Source: UKL13-2 sp044228625
Lineage (GTDB): Bacteria > Pseudomonadota > Gammaproteobacteria > Burkholderiales > Usitatibacteraceae
Reading direction: 5' to 3'
Length of the DNA: 64,000 nucleotides
NCBI GenBank assembly: GCA_044228625.1
Contig: JBGAUM010000004.1
Location: 1-64,000 of the forward strand
Shown: positions 52,769 through 62,455 of the stretch, piece by piece
Numbering within the stretch: position 1 is the first letter of the stretch
Layout of the letters: each line of letters begins with the position of its first letter
Notes under the pieces: model-generated
Database searches by the model: none
Seen by the model: the letters and a program-made list of their open reading frames with translations, nothing else
Told to the model about the DNA's origin: nothing
Position numbers and translations under genes: made by a program

Positions 52769-53269
52769 CTATTTGTCCGCGAGCGCCTTCAGCACCTTGT
52801 CGGTAATGTCGATGCGGCTGCTCGCATACACCGCCTCTTGAAGGATCAGGTCAAACTTTTCCTTTTCGGCGATCTCGTTGATGACTTTGTTGGCCCGCTC
52901 CTGCAACGAGACCAGTTCCTCGTTACGGCGAAGGTTTACATCTTCGCGAAACTCGCGTTGCAATCGTTGGAAATCACGCGTCAATTGTTGAAGCTGCCGC
53001 TCCTTGGCCACGCGCTCAGCCTCCGGCAACGTCACGGATTCCTTCTGAAGCGTGGCCTCAAGGTCACGACCCTGCTTTTCCAAACGGTCCAACTCGGTAC
53101 GACGAGCCGCAAACTCCTTGTCGAGTTTCGCCTGCGACCGCTTTGCCGGCGCGGATTCGCGAAGGATGCGCTCCTGGTTTACGAACCCGATCTTGGCCTC
53201 TGCAGCCGGCAAGGATTGGGCCACCAACAGGATAGGCACAACAATGAGCGATTTAAGCAAGGTACGCAT
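52769..53269 (-). CDS. skp: periplasmic chaperone Skp/OmpH
   Basis: 166-residue periplasmic holdase for outer-membrane proteins. Signal peptide about 1-23 (ending PAAEA), KIGFVNQERILRESAPAKRSQAKLDKEF, then long coiled-coil helices (about 50-125) that form the jellyfish tentacles, and a C-terminal DLILQEAVYASSRIDITDKVLKAL. AGGAGAACTGC ribosome site. It follows bamA by 21 bases, the standard order. Confidence 0.93.
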   Translation of the reverse strand: MRTLLKSLIVVPILLVAQSLPAAEAKIGFVNQERILRESAPAKRSQAKLDKEFAARRTELDRLEKQGRDLEATLQKESVTLPEAERVAKERQLQQLTRDFQRLQREFREDVNLRRNEELVSLQERANKVINEIAEKEKFDLILQEAVYASSRIDITDKVLKALADK

Positions 53270-53290
53270 GCAGTTCTCCTCGCAGATATT

Positions 53291-55594
53291 CTAGAACGCC
53301 CGGCCCAACAAGAACTGGAAGCGCTCAATCTTGTCGCCTTCCTTTTGTTTCAGGGGTTTGGCCAAACTGAATTTGAGCGGACCCACCGGCGAGAACCAGC
53401 TTACGCCGATCCCCACGGAGCTGCGCAAATCCTTGAATCGCATGTCTTCATAGGGGGCCCACACGTTGCCCGCATCGACAAATGCGGACAGCCGGACCGA
53501 CTTGTCGGCTTTGACACCCGGCATCGGGAACAAAACTTCCAGGTTGCTCACAAAACGCCGATTGCCGCCGATATAGTCGCCATTGACGTCAACGGGTCCC
53601 AAGGTGCTCTGCTGAAAACCACGCACCGAATCCACGCCACCGGCATAAAAATTCTTGAAGAACGGTAGCGATTTCCCGCCATATCCGTCAGCGTAACCAA
53701 ACTCGGCTTTGGCACTCAACACCAATGGACCCCAAATGGGGCGCAAGTAATGTGCGGTTCCCTGAAGCCTGAAATATTTGACATCACCACCGGGAAGTCC
53801 TGCTTCAGCCGAGGCCTCCAGCAAATAGCCTTTGGTCGGGAAATAAATGCTGTCGCGAGTATCGCGTGAATAGCCCATCACTCCGCGATAGGTATCACTG
53901 ACCGAGCCGAACTGATTCACGTAGTCAAAATAGCGGGGCGGGCTAAACGGATCGAGAATCAATTCATTGCGCTCGAAACCGAAACCAAAATTTACCGAAT
54001 CGTATTCGGTGACCGGCACTCCAAACCTTGCCCCCAAACCGGTGGACACGGACTTGTACTCGCCGGTCGCCAAACTGGCGGTGTTCAGGTCGCGCCGATA
54101 AAGGTCGAAGCCGCGGGAAATACCGTCCACGGTCCAGTACGGATTCAGGTAGGACAACTCGTAGACCTTGGAAATCGTTCCGGTGTTGAGCCGGAATGAC
54201 AGCTGGTTTCCGGAACCGAAAATATTGGCCTGCGCCACGGATGCCGACAACGAAAAGCGCTCGGCCTGGGAATAGCCCACGCCAAACTGCAAGCTGCCGG
54301 TATTGCGCTCCTTGACGGTCACCACCAAGTCGACTTGGTCGGTCGTGCCCGGCACCGCCGGTGTCTCGACATTGACTTCTTCAAAGAAGCCGGTGCGGTC
54401 AAGCCGCTCCTTGGATCGATTGATTCGATCGACCGAGTACCAGGATGACTCAAGCTGGCGCATTTCGCGCCGCACGACTTCGTCGCGCGTACGCGTGTTG
54501 CCCTGGATATTGATCCGACGCACGTAGACCCGCTTTCCCGGATCGATGAAGAACGTGAACGACGCCGTCTTCGAGTTCGCATCCCGATCAGGAACCGGAT
54601 TGATGTTCGCGAATGAATACCCATCGTTGGCCAGCCGGTCGCTGATGGCCTTCACGGAATCAACCACTCGCTGCCGGGAAAAGGTTTCGCCCGGCTTGAA
54701 CTGCAGCAGGGCGCGCAACTCCTCCTCGGGAATTTTCAAGTCGCCGGCGAACTTGATCGCCCCCATCTTGAACACCTGACCTTCGGTAATCGCGATGGAG
54801 ATGTAGATTTTTTCCTTGTCAGGGGTAATCGAGACTTGCGTGGACTCGATATTGAAATCGAGGTAACCGCGATTCAGGTAGTAAGAACGCAGCTTTTCCA
54901 AGTCGCCCGAAAGCTTCTGCTTTGAATATTGGTCGTCCTTGGTAAAGAACGAAAACCAACCTCCGGTTGATTGCTCGAACTCTTTGAGCAGGGTCTTTTC
55001 AGAAAACGCCGATGCGCCGATGATGTTGATATCAACAATCTTCGACACTTCGCCTTCGTCGATGTTGAAGGTCAGGGACACGCGGTTGCGCTCAAGCGGG
55101 GTAACGGTGGTCGTCACCTTGGAGGAATAAAAACCGCGGCTTGTGTACTGGCGCTTGATTTCCTTTTCCGCACGGTCGAGCACGGAGCGGTCGAAAATCT
55201 TCGCCTCCGAGATGCCGACCTGTTTCAAGCCTTCCTTCAGGTTGTCCTTGGTGAACTCCTTGGCCCCGTTGATCTCGATCACCGAAATCGCCGGACGTTC
55301 GGCAACGATGACGACCAGCACATCATTTTCCGCTTCCATTCGGACATCGGAATAGAACCCTGTTGCATAGAGCGCCTTCAAGGATGCCGCGGCCTTTTCA
55401 TCGTTCATCTCCTCGCCGACTTTGACCGGCAGATAGCTGAACACGGTCCCGGCCTCGGTGCGCTGCACGCCCTCGACACGGATATCCTTGATGATGAAAG
55501 GCTGAAATGCCAATGCGGCCGACGTGAAAAGGGCGGCACACAAGGAAGCTAGGAGCGCTGAAATGCGCAATGAACGTCGTGGAATAGAACGCAT
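53291..55594 (-). CDS. bamA: outer membrane protein assembly factor BamA
   Basis: Central subunit of the BAM complex. 767 residues: signal peptide about 1-29 (AALAFQ), five POTRA domains (about 32-430, first FIIKDIRVEGVQRTEAG), then the 16-strand barrel with the lid-loop motif VRGFQQSTLGP and the C-terminal outer-membrane signal ending in Phe (LLGRAF). Length normal. Six bases separate it from rseP upstream. Confidence 0.97.
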   Translation of the reverse strand: MRSIPRRSLRISALLASLCAALFTSAALAFQPFIIKDIRVEGVQRTEAGTVFSYLPVKVGEEMNDEKAAASLKALYATGFYSDVRMEAENDVLVVIVAERPAISVIEINGAKEFTKDNLKEGLKQVGISEAKIFDRSVLDRAEKEIKRQYTSRGFYSSKVTTTVTPLERNRVSLTFNIDEGEVSKIVDINIIGASAFSEKTLLKEFEQSTGGWFSFFTKDDQYSKQKLSGDLEKLRSYYLNRGYLDFNIESTQVSITPDKEKIYISIAITEGQVFKMGAIKFAGDLKIPEEELRALLQFKPGETFSRQRVVDSVKAISDRLANDGYSFANINPVPDRDANSKTASFTFFIDPGKRVYVRRINIQGNTRTRDEVVRREMRQLESSWYSVDRINRSKERLDRTGFFEEVNVETPAVPGTTDQVDLVVTVKERNTGSLQFGVGYSQAERFSLSASVAQANIFGSGNQLSFRLNTGTISKVYELSYLNPYWTVDGISRGFDLYRRDLNTASLATGEYKSVSTGLGARFGVPVTEYDSVNFGFGFERNELILDPFSPPRYFDYVNQFGSVSDTYRGVMGYSRDTRDSIYFPTKGYLLEASAEAGLPGGDVKYFRLQGTAHYLRPIWGPLVLSAKAEFGYADGYGGKSLPFFKNFYAGGVDSVRGFQQSTLGPVDVNGDYIGGNRRFVSNLEVLFPMPGVKADKSVRLSAFVDAGNVWAPYEDMRFKDLRSSVGIGVSWFSPVGPLKFSLAKPLKQKEGDKIERFQFLLGRAF

Positions 55595-55600
55595 CCGGCG

Positions 55601-56962
55601 TTAACCCGAAAGGAGACGGTGTATGTCGTTGTAAAAGGCGAAAGCCGTTAATCCCAGGAGCACGGCCAAACCGGCCTGCTGGCCTATCGCCATTACCCGC
55701 TCCGATACCGGACTACCCTTGAAAAACTCTGCAATATGATACATCAACTGCCCCCCATCCAAGACGGGAATGGGCAATAGATTCAGTACCCCAAGGCTAA
55801 TGCTGATCAGCGCCAGAAAATTGACGTAGGGAATCCAGCCCATTTGTGCCGTTTGGCCCGCATAGTCGGCAATCGTGACGGGGCCTGAGAGGTTTTTCCA
55901 TGAAACATGCCCCGTCAGCATCCGTCCCATCATCTTGAGGCTGAAGACGGACATGTCCCACACCTTGACTGCCGCCTGATAGATCGCCGAGACCGGATTC
56001 GCGCGCACAATGATGCGCATGTTTTCAGTGCCCGACCGGTCAACGGACGGGCGTACGCCGATACGGCCGATCTCCCTGCCCTCAACGCCAACTTTGGCAG
56101 GCGTGACCTCCAGCGTGATTGGATCCGCACCACGCATGACCTCCACGCGCAGAACCTGACCCGCCCGAGCCGAAATGACCGACGCCGCACGCTCAAATCG
56201 TGTGATCCGCTCGCCGTCGATGGTCAGAATTCGGTCGCCTTTACGTAGCCCGGCCCTCTCGGCGGCACCGCCCGGCGTCACCTCATCGAGCGTCATCGTG
56301 GCGCGACCCATAAACGCGGCCAATCCGACTTTTCCCAGAAAATCCTTGTCCAAATCCTCCTTGGTAATCCCGGACAGATCCAGTTGGCGTAAGAATGACT
56401 GACCCCCGTCATCAACGCCGACTTCGACCAACCTCTTGGCACTGGCATGCTCGAGCAACGCCATGCGCGCTTCGCCCCAGGTGTCGATGTCTTTTCCATC
56501 GATGGACGTGATCCGTTCGAGTTCCTTGAACCCAGCAGCCGCGGCGATCGAATCAGGTCTGGGCTCGGCAATGACGGCGCGCAAGCTGGGCATGCCCGAC
56601 ACCAGCAGTACCCAGTAGAAGAAACCGGCCAACAGAAAGTTTGCGGCCGGGCCCGCGAGCACAATGAGCGTCCGCTGGGCAAGGGATTTGTTGTTATAGG
56701 CGCGCAGCCGATCTTTCAAGTCAACAGTATCATCGCGCTCGTCCGCCATCTTGACGTAGCCGCCCAATGGAATCGCCGCAATGACCCACTCCGTCTGGTC
56801 GGCTCCAGCCTTGCGCAGCCACAGCGGTTTGCCAAATCCGATCGAAAACCGCAGGATTTTGACATCGCACCAGCGTGCGGCCCAGTAGTGGCCGAGCTCG
56901 TGGATGGTTACCAAAATGCCGATGGCCACAAGGAACGCGGCGATGGTGATAAGGAGTGACAT
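55601..56962 (-). CDS. rseP: site-2 protease RseP
   Basis: Intramembrane zinc metalloprotease of the sigma-E response. 453 residues: the HELGH metal motif at residues 21-25 in the first helix, two PDZ domains in the middle (about 115-290), and the LDG motif (LLPIPVLDGGQL) near residue 400 before the last helices. ATG 56962 overlaps the dxr stop by one base (TGATG). Confidence 0.96.
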   Translation of the reverse strand: MSLLITIAAFLVAIGILVTIHELGHYWAARWCDVKILRFSIGFGKPLWLRKAGADQTEWVIAAIPLGGYVKMADERDDTVDLKDRLRAYNNKSLAQRTLIVLAGPAANFLLAGFFYWVLLVSGMPSLRAVIAEPRPDSIAAAAGFKELERITSIDGKDIDTWGEARMALLEHASAKRLVEVGVDDGGQSFLRQLDLSGITKEDLDKDFLGKVGLAAFMGRATMTLDEVTPGGAAERAGLRKGDRILTIDGERITRFERAASVISARAGQVLRVEVMRGADPITLEVTPAKVGVEGREIGRIGVRPSVDRSGTENMRIIVRANPVSAIYQAAVKVWDMSVFSLKMMGRMLTGHVSWKNLSGPVTIADYAGQTAQMGWIPYVNFLALISISLGVLNLLPIPVLDGGQLMYHIAEFFKGSPVSERVMAIGQQAGLAVLLGLTAFAFYNDIHRLLSG

Positions 56963-58158
56963 CAGCCTTTGAGACGGCGAAGCGCCATTCGTTCAGTGAT
57001 GAGGATCTTGGTGTACGTTCGTGCATGTAGATCCGCGACTTGGATCTCATCCAATGACTCGGCCTCTGTCACCGTTGCTTTGGACAACACGCCGTCAATC
57101 ACGGCATCGATTTCCGTGAACGCGAGTTGCCCGTTGAGAAATGACTCAACCGCAATTTCATTGGCCGCATTCAAGATGGCCGGCGCTGTGCCCCCGCGCC
57201 TCATCGCCGAATAAGCGAGTGATACGCAGGGAAACCGCTCGCGATCCAACGCCTCGAAATCGAGCCGCCCGGCCTTAGCCAAGTCCAGCATCGACACGCC
57301 CGCTTCGATACGCTCCGGATAGCCCAGCCCATACGCGATGGGTGTGCGCATGTCCGGGTTGCCGAGTTGCGCGATCACGGAGCCATCGATGTACTCCACC
57401 ATCGAGTGCACGATGCTCTGCGGGTGGATCAAGACGTCGATCTCATCCGGCGCGGCATTGAACAGCCAGCGCGCTTCGATGACTTCCAGTCCCTTGTTCA
57501 TCATGGTGGCCGAGTCGACCGAAATCTTGCGGCCCATCACCCAATTCGGATGCGCGCACGCTTCTTCGGGCGTGACACCCGCCAAAGATTCCACCGAGCG
57601 GGTACGGAACGGGCCGCCTGACGCCGTGAGGATGATCCGCTTGACACCCGTTTGCGCGAGTCCCTTGGCAAAGTCTCCGGGAAGCGACTGGAAGATGGCG
57701 TTGTGTTCGCTGTCGATGGGCAACAGCACGGCACCGCTGGAATGAACGGCGTCCATGAACAGGCGGCCCGCCATCACCAACGCTTCCTTGTTGGCCAGCA
57801 GCACGGTCTTTCCGGCTCGCGCAGCTGCGAGGGATCCGGGCAACCCGGCCGCGCCGACAATCGCAGCCATCACAACATCAGTCTCCGAATGTGCGGCGAT
57901 GGTCTCCAGCGCAGCGGGCCCGGCCAGCACCTCGGTTTCACAATCCGCTGCGTTCAGGGTAGCCCTCAAGGCATCCGCATGGTTGACGGCGACCACTGCA
58001 AACTTCGGCCGATGGGCGATGCATTGCTTTGCAAGTTCTGCAACCTTGCTGTGCGCAGACAAGGCAAACGCGCGAAAGCGATCAGGGTGACGAGAAATAA
58101 CGTCGAGTGTGTTGGCACCGATGGAACCTGTGGAACCGAGAATGGTGACGTTCTTCAA
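56962..58158 (-). CDS. dxr: 1-deoxy-D-xylulose 5-phosphate reductoisomerase
   Basis: Second step of the MEP isoprenoid route, NADPH-dependent. 398 residues: NADPH motif ILGSTGSIGANTLDVI, ANKEALVMAG, catalytic SEHNAIFQ and HPNWVMGRKISVDSATMMNKGLEVIEA. Supplies isoprenoid precursors for UppS, encoded in the same operon. Start 58158, ten bases after cdsA. Confidence 0.97.
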   Translation of the reverse strand: MKNVTILGSTGSIGANTLDVISRHPDRFRAFALSAHSKVAELAKQCIAHRPKFAVVAVNHADALRATLNAADCETEVLAGPAALETIAAHSETDVVMAAIVGAAGLPGSLAAARAGKTVLLANKEALVMAGRLFMDAVHSSGAVLLPIDSEHNAIFQSLPGDFAKGLAQTGVKRIILTASGGPFRTRSVESLAGVTPEEACAHPNWVMGRKISVDSATMMNKGLEVIEARWLFNAAPDEIDVLIHPQSIVHSMVEYIDGSVIAQLGNPDMRTPIAYGLGYPERIEAGVSMLDLAKAGRLDFEALDRERFPCVSLAYSAMRRGGTAPAILNAANEIAVESFLNGQLAFTEIDAVIDGVLSKATVTEAESLDEIQVADLHARTYTKILITERMALRRLKG

Positions 58159-58167
58159 TTCATGTCC

Positions 58168-59013
58168 TCATTTGGCCCCGGAGAACACGAGATATGCCAT
58201 CGCCAACGGCAGCGCGGAAGTCAGCGCATCAATACGATCCATCACGCCGCCATGTCCCGGCAAAAGCGTTCCCGAGTCCTTCATCCCGGCACCGCGCTTG
58301 ATCCAAGACTCATAGAGGTCGCCCAACACTGAGGCCAAGCCCAGTGTGACAAAAATCAAAAGCACGGACAGTCCTGCCGCAATCCACGGTGCTGACCAAG
58401 GGGAGGGCCAATGCTGAGCGACAGCGCGCCAGACAAAAAAATACGCGACCACCGCCACCACGCCTCCAATGACACCTTCGATGGTCTTTCCAGGGCTGAT
58501 TGCAGGCGCAAGTTTGCGCTTGCCAAAAGCCTTTCCGGCAAAGTAGGCCGCAACATCGGCCACCCACACGATCACCGCGAACGTCAGGAGCAGCCACGGG
58601 CTTCGCTCCCGCAAAACCAGCAGTGAAATGAACATGGGCAACAGCACGGCAATGCCGGCGAGTGCGTTGGCCTGGACAGGTGCGCGCCATTGCGAGCGCA
58701 GCCACAAGGGCACAGCAATTGCCCAAAACATCATCGCAATGTATGCGCCGATCGGGACGATGGAACGGTCAAATACGGGTCGCCAATCCGGCAACAAGTA
58801 CGCCATCAGCAACAGGCTCATTGCAATCAACATGCCGGCCAAGAAGTATGCCGCGCCATTGGCGGTCAACGTCGACAGGCGACCCCACTCAGAGGCCGCA
58901 GCCCCCATTAAAACGATGGCGAATAGCCCCCAACCCCAATCCGGAAACCAGAATAAGGCCCCGAGGACAACAGGCAATAAAACCAATGCGGTGATGAGGC
59001 GTTTAAGCAGCAC
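58168..59013 (-). CDS. cdsA: phosphatidate cytidylyltransferase
   Basis: Makes CDP-diacylglycerol for phospholipid synthesis. 281 residues, eight or so helices, ending with the CDS signature GHGGVMDRIDALTSALPLAMAYL; KLAPAISPGKTIEGVIGG is in the preceding loop. Start ATG 59013, 12 bases after uppS. Ordinary. Confidence 0.96.
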   Translation of the reverse strand: MLLKRLITALVLLPVVLGALFWFPDWGWGLFAIVLMGAAASEWGRLSTLTANGAAYFLAGMLIAMSLLLMAYLLPDWRPVFDRSIVPIGAYIAMMFWAIAVPLWLRSQWRAPVQANALAGIAVLLPMFISLLVLRERSPWLLLTFAVIVWVADVAAYFAGKAFGKRKLAPAISPGKTIEGVIGGVVAVVAYFFVWRAVAQHWPSPWSAPWIAAGLSVLLIFVTLGLASVLGDLYESWIKRGAGMKDSGTLLPGHGGVMDRIDALTSALPLAMAYLVFSGAK

Positions 59014-59025
59014 GGACGGGTGCTG

Positions 59026-59883
59026 CTATGCAGCGTCGCTGTGAATCAGGGGGGAAACGGATGCTGCCTGTACCTGCTCGCTGGTTCGGCCAAAGCGGCG
59101 CTCCCGCGAGCGGTAGGAATCGAATGCTTTTTCGATGGCAGCACGGCCAAAGTCCGGCCATAACTCTGCGGTGAAATAAAACTCTGTATACGCCAACTGC
59201 CACAACAGGAAATTTGAAACCCGCGCTTCACCGCCCGTCCGGATGAACAAGTCAGGCTCCGGGGCGTAGGCCATTGAAAGATGGCGTGCTATGTCGATTT
59301 CGGTGATAGCCCACTGCGGATGGGTCTCATCAAACTCAAGGTCCGGCGAGGGGTTTGAGCCATTTTGTGCCTGTGAGGCTTGCCAATTCTTGAGTTTTTC
59401 TTTCCGCGCACTATTCACGGCCTGCAGAATGTCCCATCGGCCCCCGTAATTTGCGGCCACCGTCAAGGTGAGTTTGGTGTTCTCGCGCGTCAGATCCTCT
59501 GCACTGCCAATCAATTCGCGTATTCGCGAATCAAATGCGGACAAGTCGCCAACACAGCGGAATCGGATGCCGTTGTTGTGCAGCTTCACCACTTCGTTTT
59601 CCAAGGCACGGATGAAGAGTTGCATCAAGACCGACACCTCATCCGCAGGGCGACGCCAGTTTTCGCTGGAGAATGCGAACAGCGTCAGGTATTCCACGCC
59701 CATGTCACCGCAAGCCTTGACGGTTTCGCGCACCGATTCCACCCCGCGCTTGTGTCCCGCGACGCGGGGCATGAAACGCTGCTTGGCCCATCGCCCGTTG
59801 CCATCCATGATGATGGCGACATGCCGCGGCACAGACCCGGGCGCCGGAATGGTCTGAGTGGAGCTTTCGTGCAGGATGGTCAC
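59026..59883 (-). CDS. uppS: undecaprenyl diphosphate synthase UppS with C-terminal and N-terminal extensions
   Basis: Cis-prenyltransferase that makes the C55 lipid carrier for peptidoglycan and other glycans. 285 residues, longer than the usual about 250. Conserved core: IIMDGNGRWAKQR with Asp27, GVESVRETVKACGDMGVEYLTLFAFSSENWRRP, and DLFIRTGGEARVSNFLLWQLAYTE. The surplus is a 20-residue N-terminal stretch and an Asn/Pro-rich insert near 170-190 (ASQAQNGSNPSPDLEFDE). The start is GTG 59883. Confidence 0.95.
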   Translation of the reverse strand: MTILHESSTQTIPAPGSVPRHVAIIMDGNGRWAKQRFMPRVAGHKRGVESVRETVKACGDMGVEYLTLFAFSSENWRRPADEVSVLMQLFIRALENEVVKLHNNGIRFRCVGDLSAFDSRIRELIGSAEDLTRENTKLTLTVAANYGGRWDILQAVNSARKEKLKNWQASQAQNGSNPSPDLEFDETHPQWAITEIDIARHLSMAYAPEPDLFIRTGGEARVSNFLLWQLAYTEFYFTAELWPDFGRAAIEKAFDSYRSRERRFGRTSEQVQAASVSPLIHSDAA

Positions 59884-59911
59884 GGCTGACTGATGCTCAA
59901 AAGTCCCAATG

Positions 59912-60481
59912 TCACATCGACATCAGGTCTTTTTCCTTGTCGTGCACCAGTTTGTCCACTTCCGCAATGAACTTGTCGGTGAGCTTCTGGACTTCGTCCT
60001 GGGTCTTCTTTTCGATATCCTCGGTGACGGTTTTTGCTTTCAGGGCATCCTTCAGAGTGGTGTTGGCATCACGGCGAATGTTGCGGATCGCGACCTTGCA
60101 GTGCTCGCCATCGGTCTTGACGATCTTGGTCATTTCCTTGCGGCGCTCTTCCGTCAACAGCGGCATCGGCACCCGAATGGTGTCGCCGGACGTAGAGGGA
60201 TTTAGACCCAGATCCGAATCACGGATCGCCTTTTCCACGGTATGCGCCAGCTTCTTTTCAAACGGCTGCACCATGATTGTCCGTGCATCGGCCAGGGTGA
60301 TGTTGGCCACCTGCCGAATCGGCACCATGGAGCCGTAATAGTCGATCATGATGTGATCCAGGATTCCCGCATGGGCGCGGCCGGTACGCACCTTGGCCAA
60401 ATCGTGCTTGAGCGAGTCAAGCGACTTTCCCATCTTGGTTTCGCATTGCTTCTTCAGATCTGCGACGTTCAACACACTCAT
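59912..60481 (-). CDS. frr: ribosome recycling factor
   Basis: Splits post-termination ribosomes with EF-G. 189 residues from ATG 60481 with GGGAG upstream (a TTG one codon earlier is less likely). MGKSLDSLKHDLAKVRTGRAHAGILDHI, NPSTSGDTIRVPMPLLTEERRKEMTKI and a C-terminal helix with KLTDKFIAEVDKL are typical. Between pyrH and uppS as usual. Confidence 0.97.
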   Translation of the reverse strand: MSVLNVADLKKQCETKMGKSLDSLKHDLAKVRTGRAHAGILDHIMIDYYGSMVPIRQVANITLADARTIMVQPFEKKLAHTVEKAIRDSDLGLNPSTSGDTIRVPMPLLTEERRKEMTKIVKTDGEHCKVAIRNIRRDANTTLKDALKAKTVTEDIEKKTQDEVQKLTDKFIAEVDKLVHDKEKDLMSM

Positions 60482-60537
60482 CAAAGTACTCCCACAACAA
60501 TTCCGGGCCGGAGATTCCTACAAAATCCTGTCAATGC

Positions 60538-61254
60538 TCAAGCGTGCACCAACGTGCCCTCGTCTTCACCCATGACCACGCGCTTCAAAGCACCCTGCTT
60601 GAAAATTGAGAAAACGTTGATGGGCAGGTTTTGATCGCGGCACAGCGCCAAGGCGGTCGCATCCATGACCTTCAGGTTTTTGACGATGGCTTCATCAAAA
60701 GTCAGTTCATGATAGCGCGTTGCAGATTTGTCCGCCTTGGGATCGGCCGTATAGACGCCATCCACCTTGGTGGCCTTCAAAACGATCTCTGCACCGATCT
60801 CCGCGCCGCGCAAGGCGGCAGCCGTGTCCGTGGTGAAGAACGGGTTTCCCGTGCCGGCCGCAAAGACCACGACCTTGCTTTCTTCCAGGTACTGCATGGC
60901 CTTGGGCCGGACATACGGCTCCACCACCGGCTCGATGTTGATGGCCGACTGCACTCGCGGCACGATGCCGACCTTGGCAAGCGCATCTTGGAGGGCCAGG
61001 GAGTTCATGACCGTTGCGAGCATGCCCATGTAGTCAGCCGTTGCGCGATCCATGCCGGCCGCACTGGTCGAGACCCCGCGAAAGATGTTTCCGCCGCCAA
61101 TCACGATCCCAATAGCGGTGTTCATCTCTGCGACTTCCTTGATTTCCAGCGCGATACGCTCGATCGTGGCGCGGTTGATGCCATACGCATCATCCCCCAT
61201 CAACGCCTCTCCTGAGAGTTTGAGGAGGATTCGCTTGTACCGCTTGCGGCTCAT
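60538..61254 (-). CDS. pyrH: UMP kinase
   Basis: Bacterial hexameric UMP kinase of pyrimidine nucleotide synthesis. 238 residues starting MSRKRYKRILLKLSGEALMGDDAYG, then IGIVIGGGNIFRG, AGTGNPFFTTDTAAALRGAEIGAE and LKATKVDGVYTADPK. ATG 61254; upstream frame to 61341 is non-family. Lies between tsf, behind a terminator, and frr. Confidence 0.97.
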   Translation of the reverse strand: MSRKRYKRILLKLSGEALMGDDAYGINRATIERIALEIKEVAEMNTAIGIVIGGGNIFRGVSTSAAGMDRATADYMGMLATVMNSLALQDALAKVGIVPRVQSAINIEPVVEPYVRPKAMQYLEESKVVVFAAGTGNPFFTTDTAAALRGAEIGAEIVLKATKVDGVYTADPKADKSATRYHELTFDEAIVKNLKVMDATALALCRDQNLPINVFSIFKQGALKRVVMGEDEGTLVHA

Positions 61255-61367
61255 TGCATTCCCTTTTTGACGTATGCCTGCACGGATTGCGGCAGGGTGA
61301 CACAACAATGTGGCGGCATTCTCGCTGCTTGGGCCGGTCACGGCAAGTCGCGTGACCCGTTTCCTGC

Positions 61368-61394
61368 AAAAACCCCGGCGCGGGGCCGGGGTTT
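61368..61394 (-). terminator. intrinsic terminator after tsf
   Basis: On the minus strand CCCCGGC pairs with GCCGGGG (61373-61379 with 61385-61391), flanked by AAA/TTT, with five T at 61372-61368. It separates rpsB-tsf from pyrH. Confidence 0.9.
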
Positions 61395-61403
61395 CTGATC
61401 TTC

Positions 61404-62291
61404 TTACCGCGCAGCTGCAGCGGCAGCTTCTTTTACTTCCTGCGCAAAGTCAGTGACTTTCTTCTCAATGCCTTCGCCGACCACGTAGAGCGTGAAGCCG
61501 TTCACGGCCGCCCCCTTGCTCTTCATGAGCTGCTCGATGGTCATCTTGTCGTCTTTCACAAATGGCTGGGACAACAACGAGACCTCCTTGAGGTACTTCG
61601 CTACTGATCCTTCAACCATCTTGGCGACGATCTCGGCCGGTTTGCCGGACTCGGCGGCCTTGCCCTCAGCAACCGCGCGCTCCTTGGCGATGTCCTCTGC
61701 GGGCACGCCCTTGGGATCGAGTGACTTGGGCTTCGACGCGGCAATGTGCATCGCCACATCCTTGGCCAATACCACGTCACCCCCGGAGATATCCACGAGG
61801 ACGCCAACTTTGGCGCCACCGTGGACATATTGGTTCAATGCACCTTCAGCAGCTACGCGCTTGAAGCGGCGAATGCTCATGTTCTCGCCAATCTTGCCGA
61901 CCAGTGCCTTGCGGGTTTCTTCCACCGGCACACCGTTGATGGAGAGCGCGGACAGCGCGGCCACATCGGCAGGGTTTTCGGTCACGACCAGCTCGGCAAG
62001 TTTCTTGACCAGTGCCATGAAATCGTCGTTCTTGGCCACGAAATCAGTTTCGCAATTCATTTCCACGATGGCGCCGGTCTTTTGGTCGGCGGAGATGTGG
62101 ATCGCGACCATGCCCTCGGCAGCCACGCGAGAGGCGGCCTTGGTGGCCTTGTTGCCCAGCTTCACGCGCAAGATTTCCTCGGCCTTGGCCATGTCGCCAT
62201 GGGCTTCCGTAAGGGCTTTCTTGCACTCCATCATTGGCGCGTCGGTCTTTTCGCGCAAATCCTTGACCATGCCTGCGGTGATTTCAGCCAT
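61404..62291 (-). CDS. tsf: translation elongation factor Ts
   Basis: Guanine nucleotide exchange factor for EF-Tu. 295 residues from ATG 62291 (MAEITAGMVKDLREKTDAPMMECKKAL). The UBA-like N-terminus is followed by the conserved CETDFVAKNDDF and later KSLDPKGVPAEDIAKERAVAEGKA and GFTLYVVGEGIEKK. A longer frame upstream is non-family. Separated from rpsB by a terminator-like attenuator. Confidence 0.97.
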   Translation of the reverse strand: MAEITAGMVKDLREKTDAPMMECKKALTEAHGDMAKAEEILRVKLGNKATKAASRVAAEGMVAIHISADQKTGAIVEMNCETDFVAKNDDFMALVKKLAELVVTENPADVAALSALSINGVPVEETRKALVGKIGENMSIRRFKRVAAEGALNQYVHGGAKVGVLVDISGGDVVLAKDVAMHIAASKPKSLDPKGVPAEDIAKERAVAEGKAAESGKPAEIVAKMVEGSVAKYLKEVSLLSQPFVKDDKMTIEQLMKSKGAAVNGFTLYVVGEGIEKKVTDFAQEVKEAAAAAAR

Positions 62292-62415
62292 TTCCTGTTT
62301 CCTGCTCTGTGGTTTTTTCGTAAGGTGTTTAACCAAAAAATCGTCTGGCTCCGCCAGCAATTTCTTGCAATTCAAGCCGGGCAAAAGTAGGGGTTTACTT
62401 TTGCCCGAAACAGCC

Positions 62416-62440
62416 AAAAAAAAGGGGCCGGAGCCCCTTT
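62416..62440 (-). terminator. attenuator between rpsB and tsf
   Basis: Minus-strand GGGGC/GCCCC stem (62433-62437 with 62424-62428) with a TCCG-type loop and eight T at 62423-62416. E. coli also has an intergenic attenuator between rpsB and tsf, which lowers tsf relative to rpsB. Confidence 0.85.
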
Positions 62441-62455
62441 CTCCGGTCTGGCAAA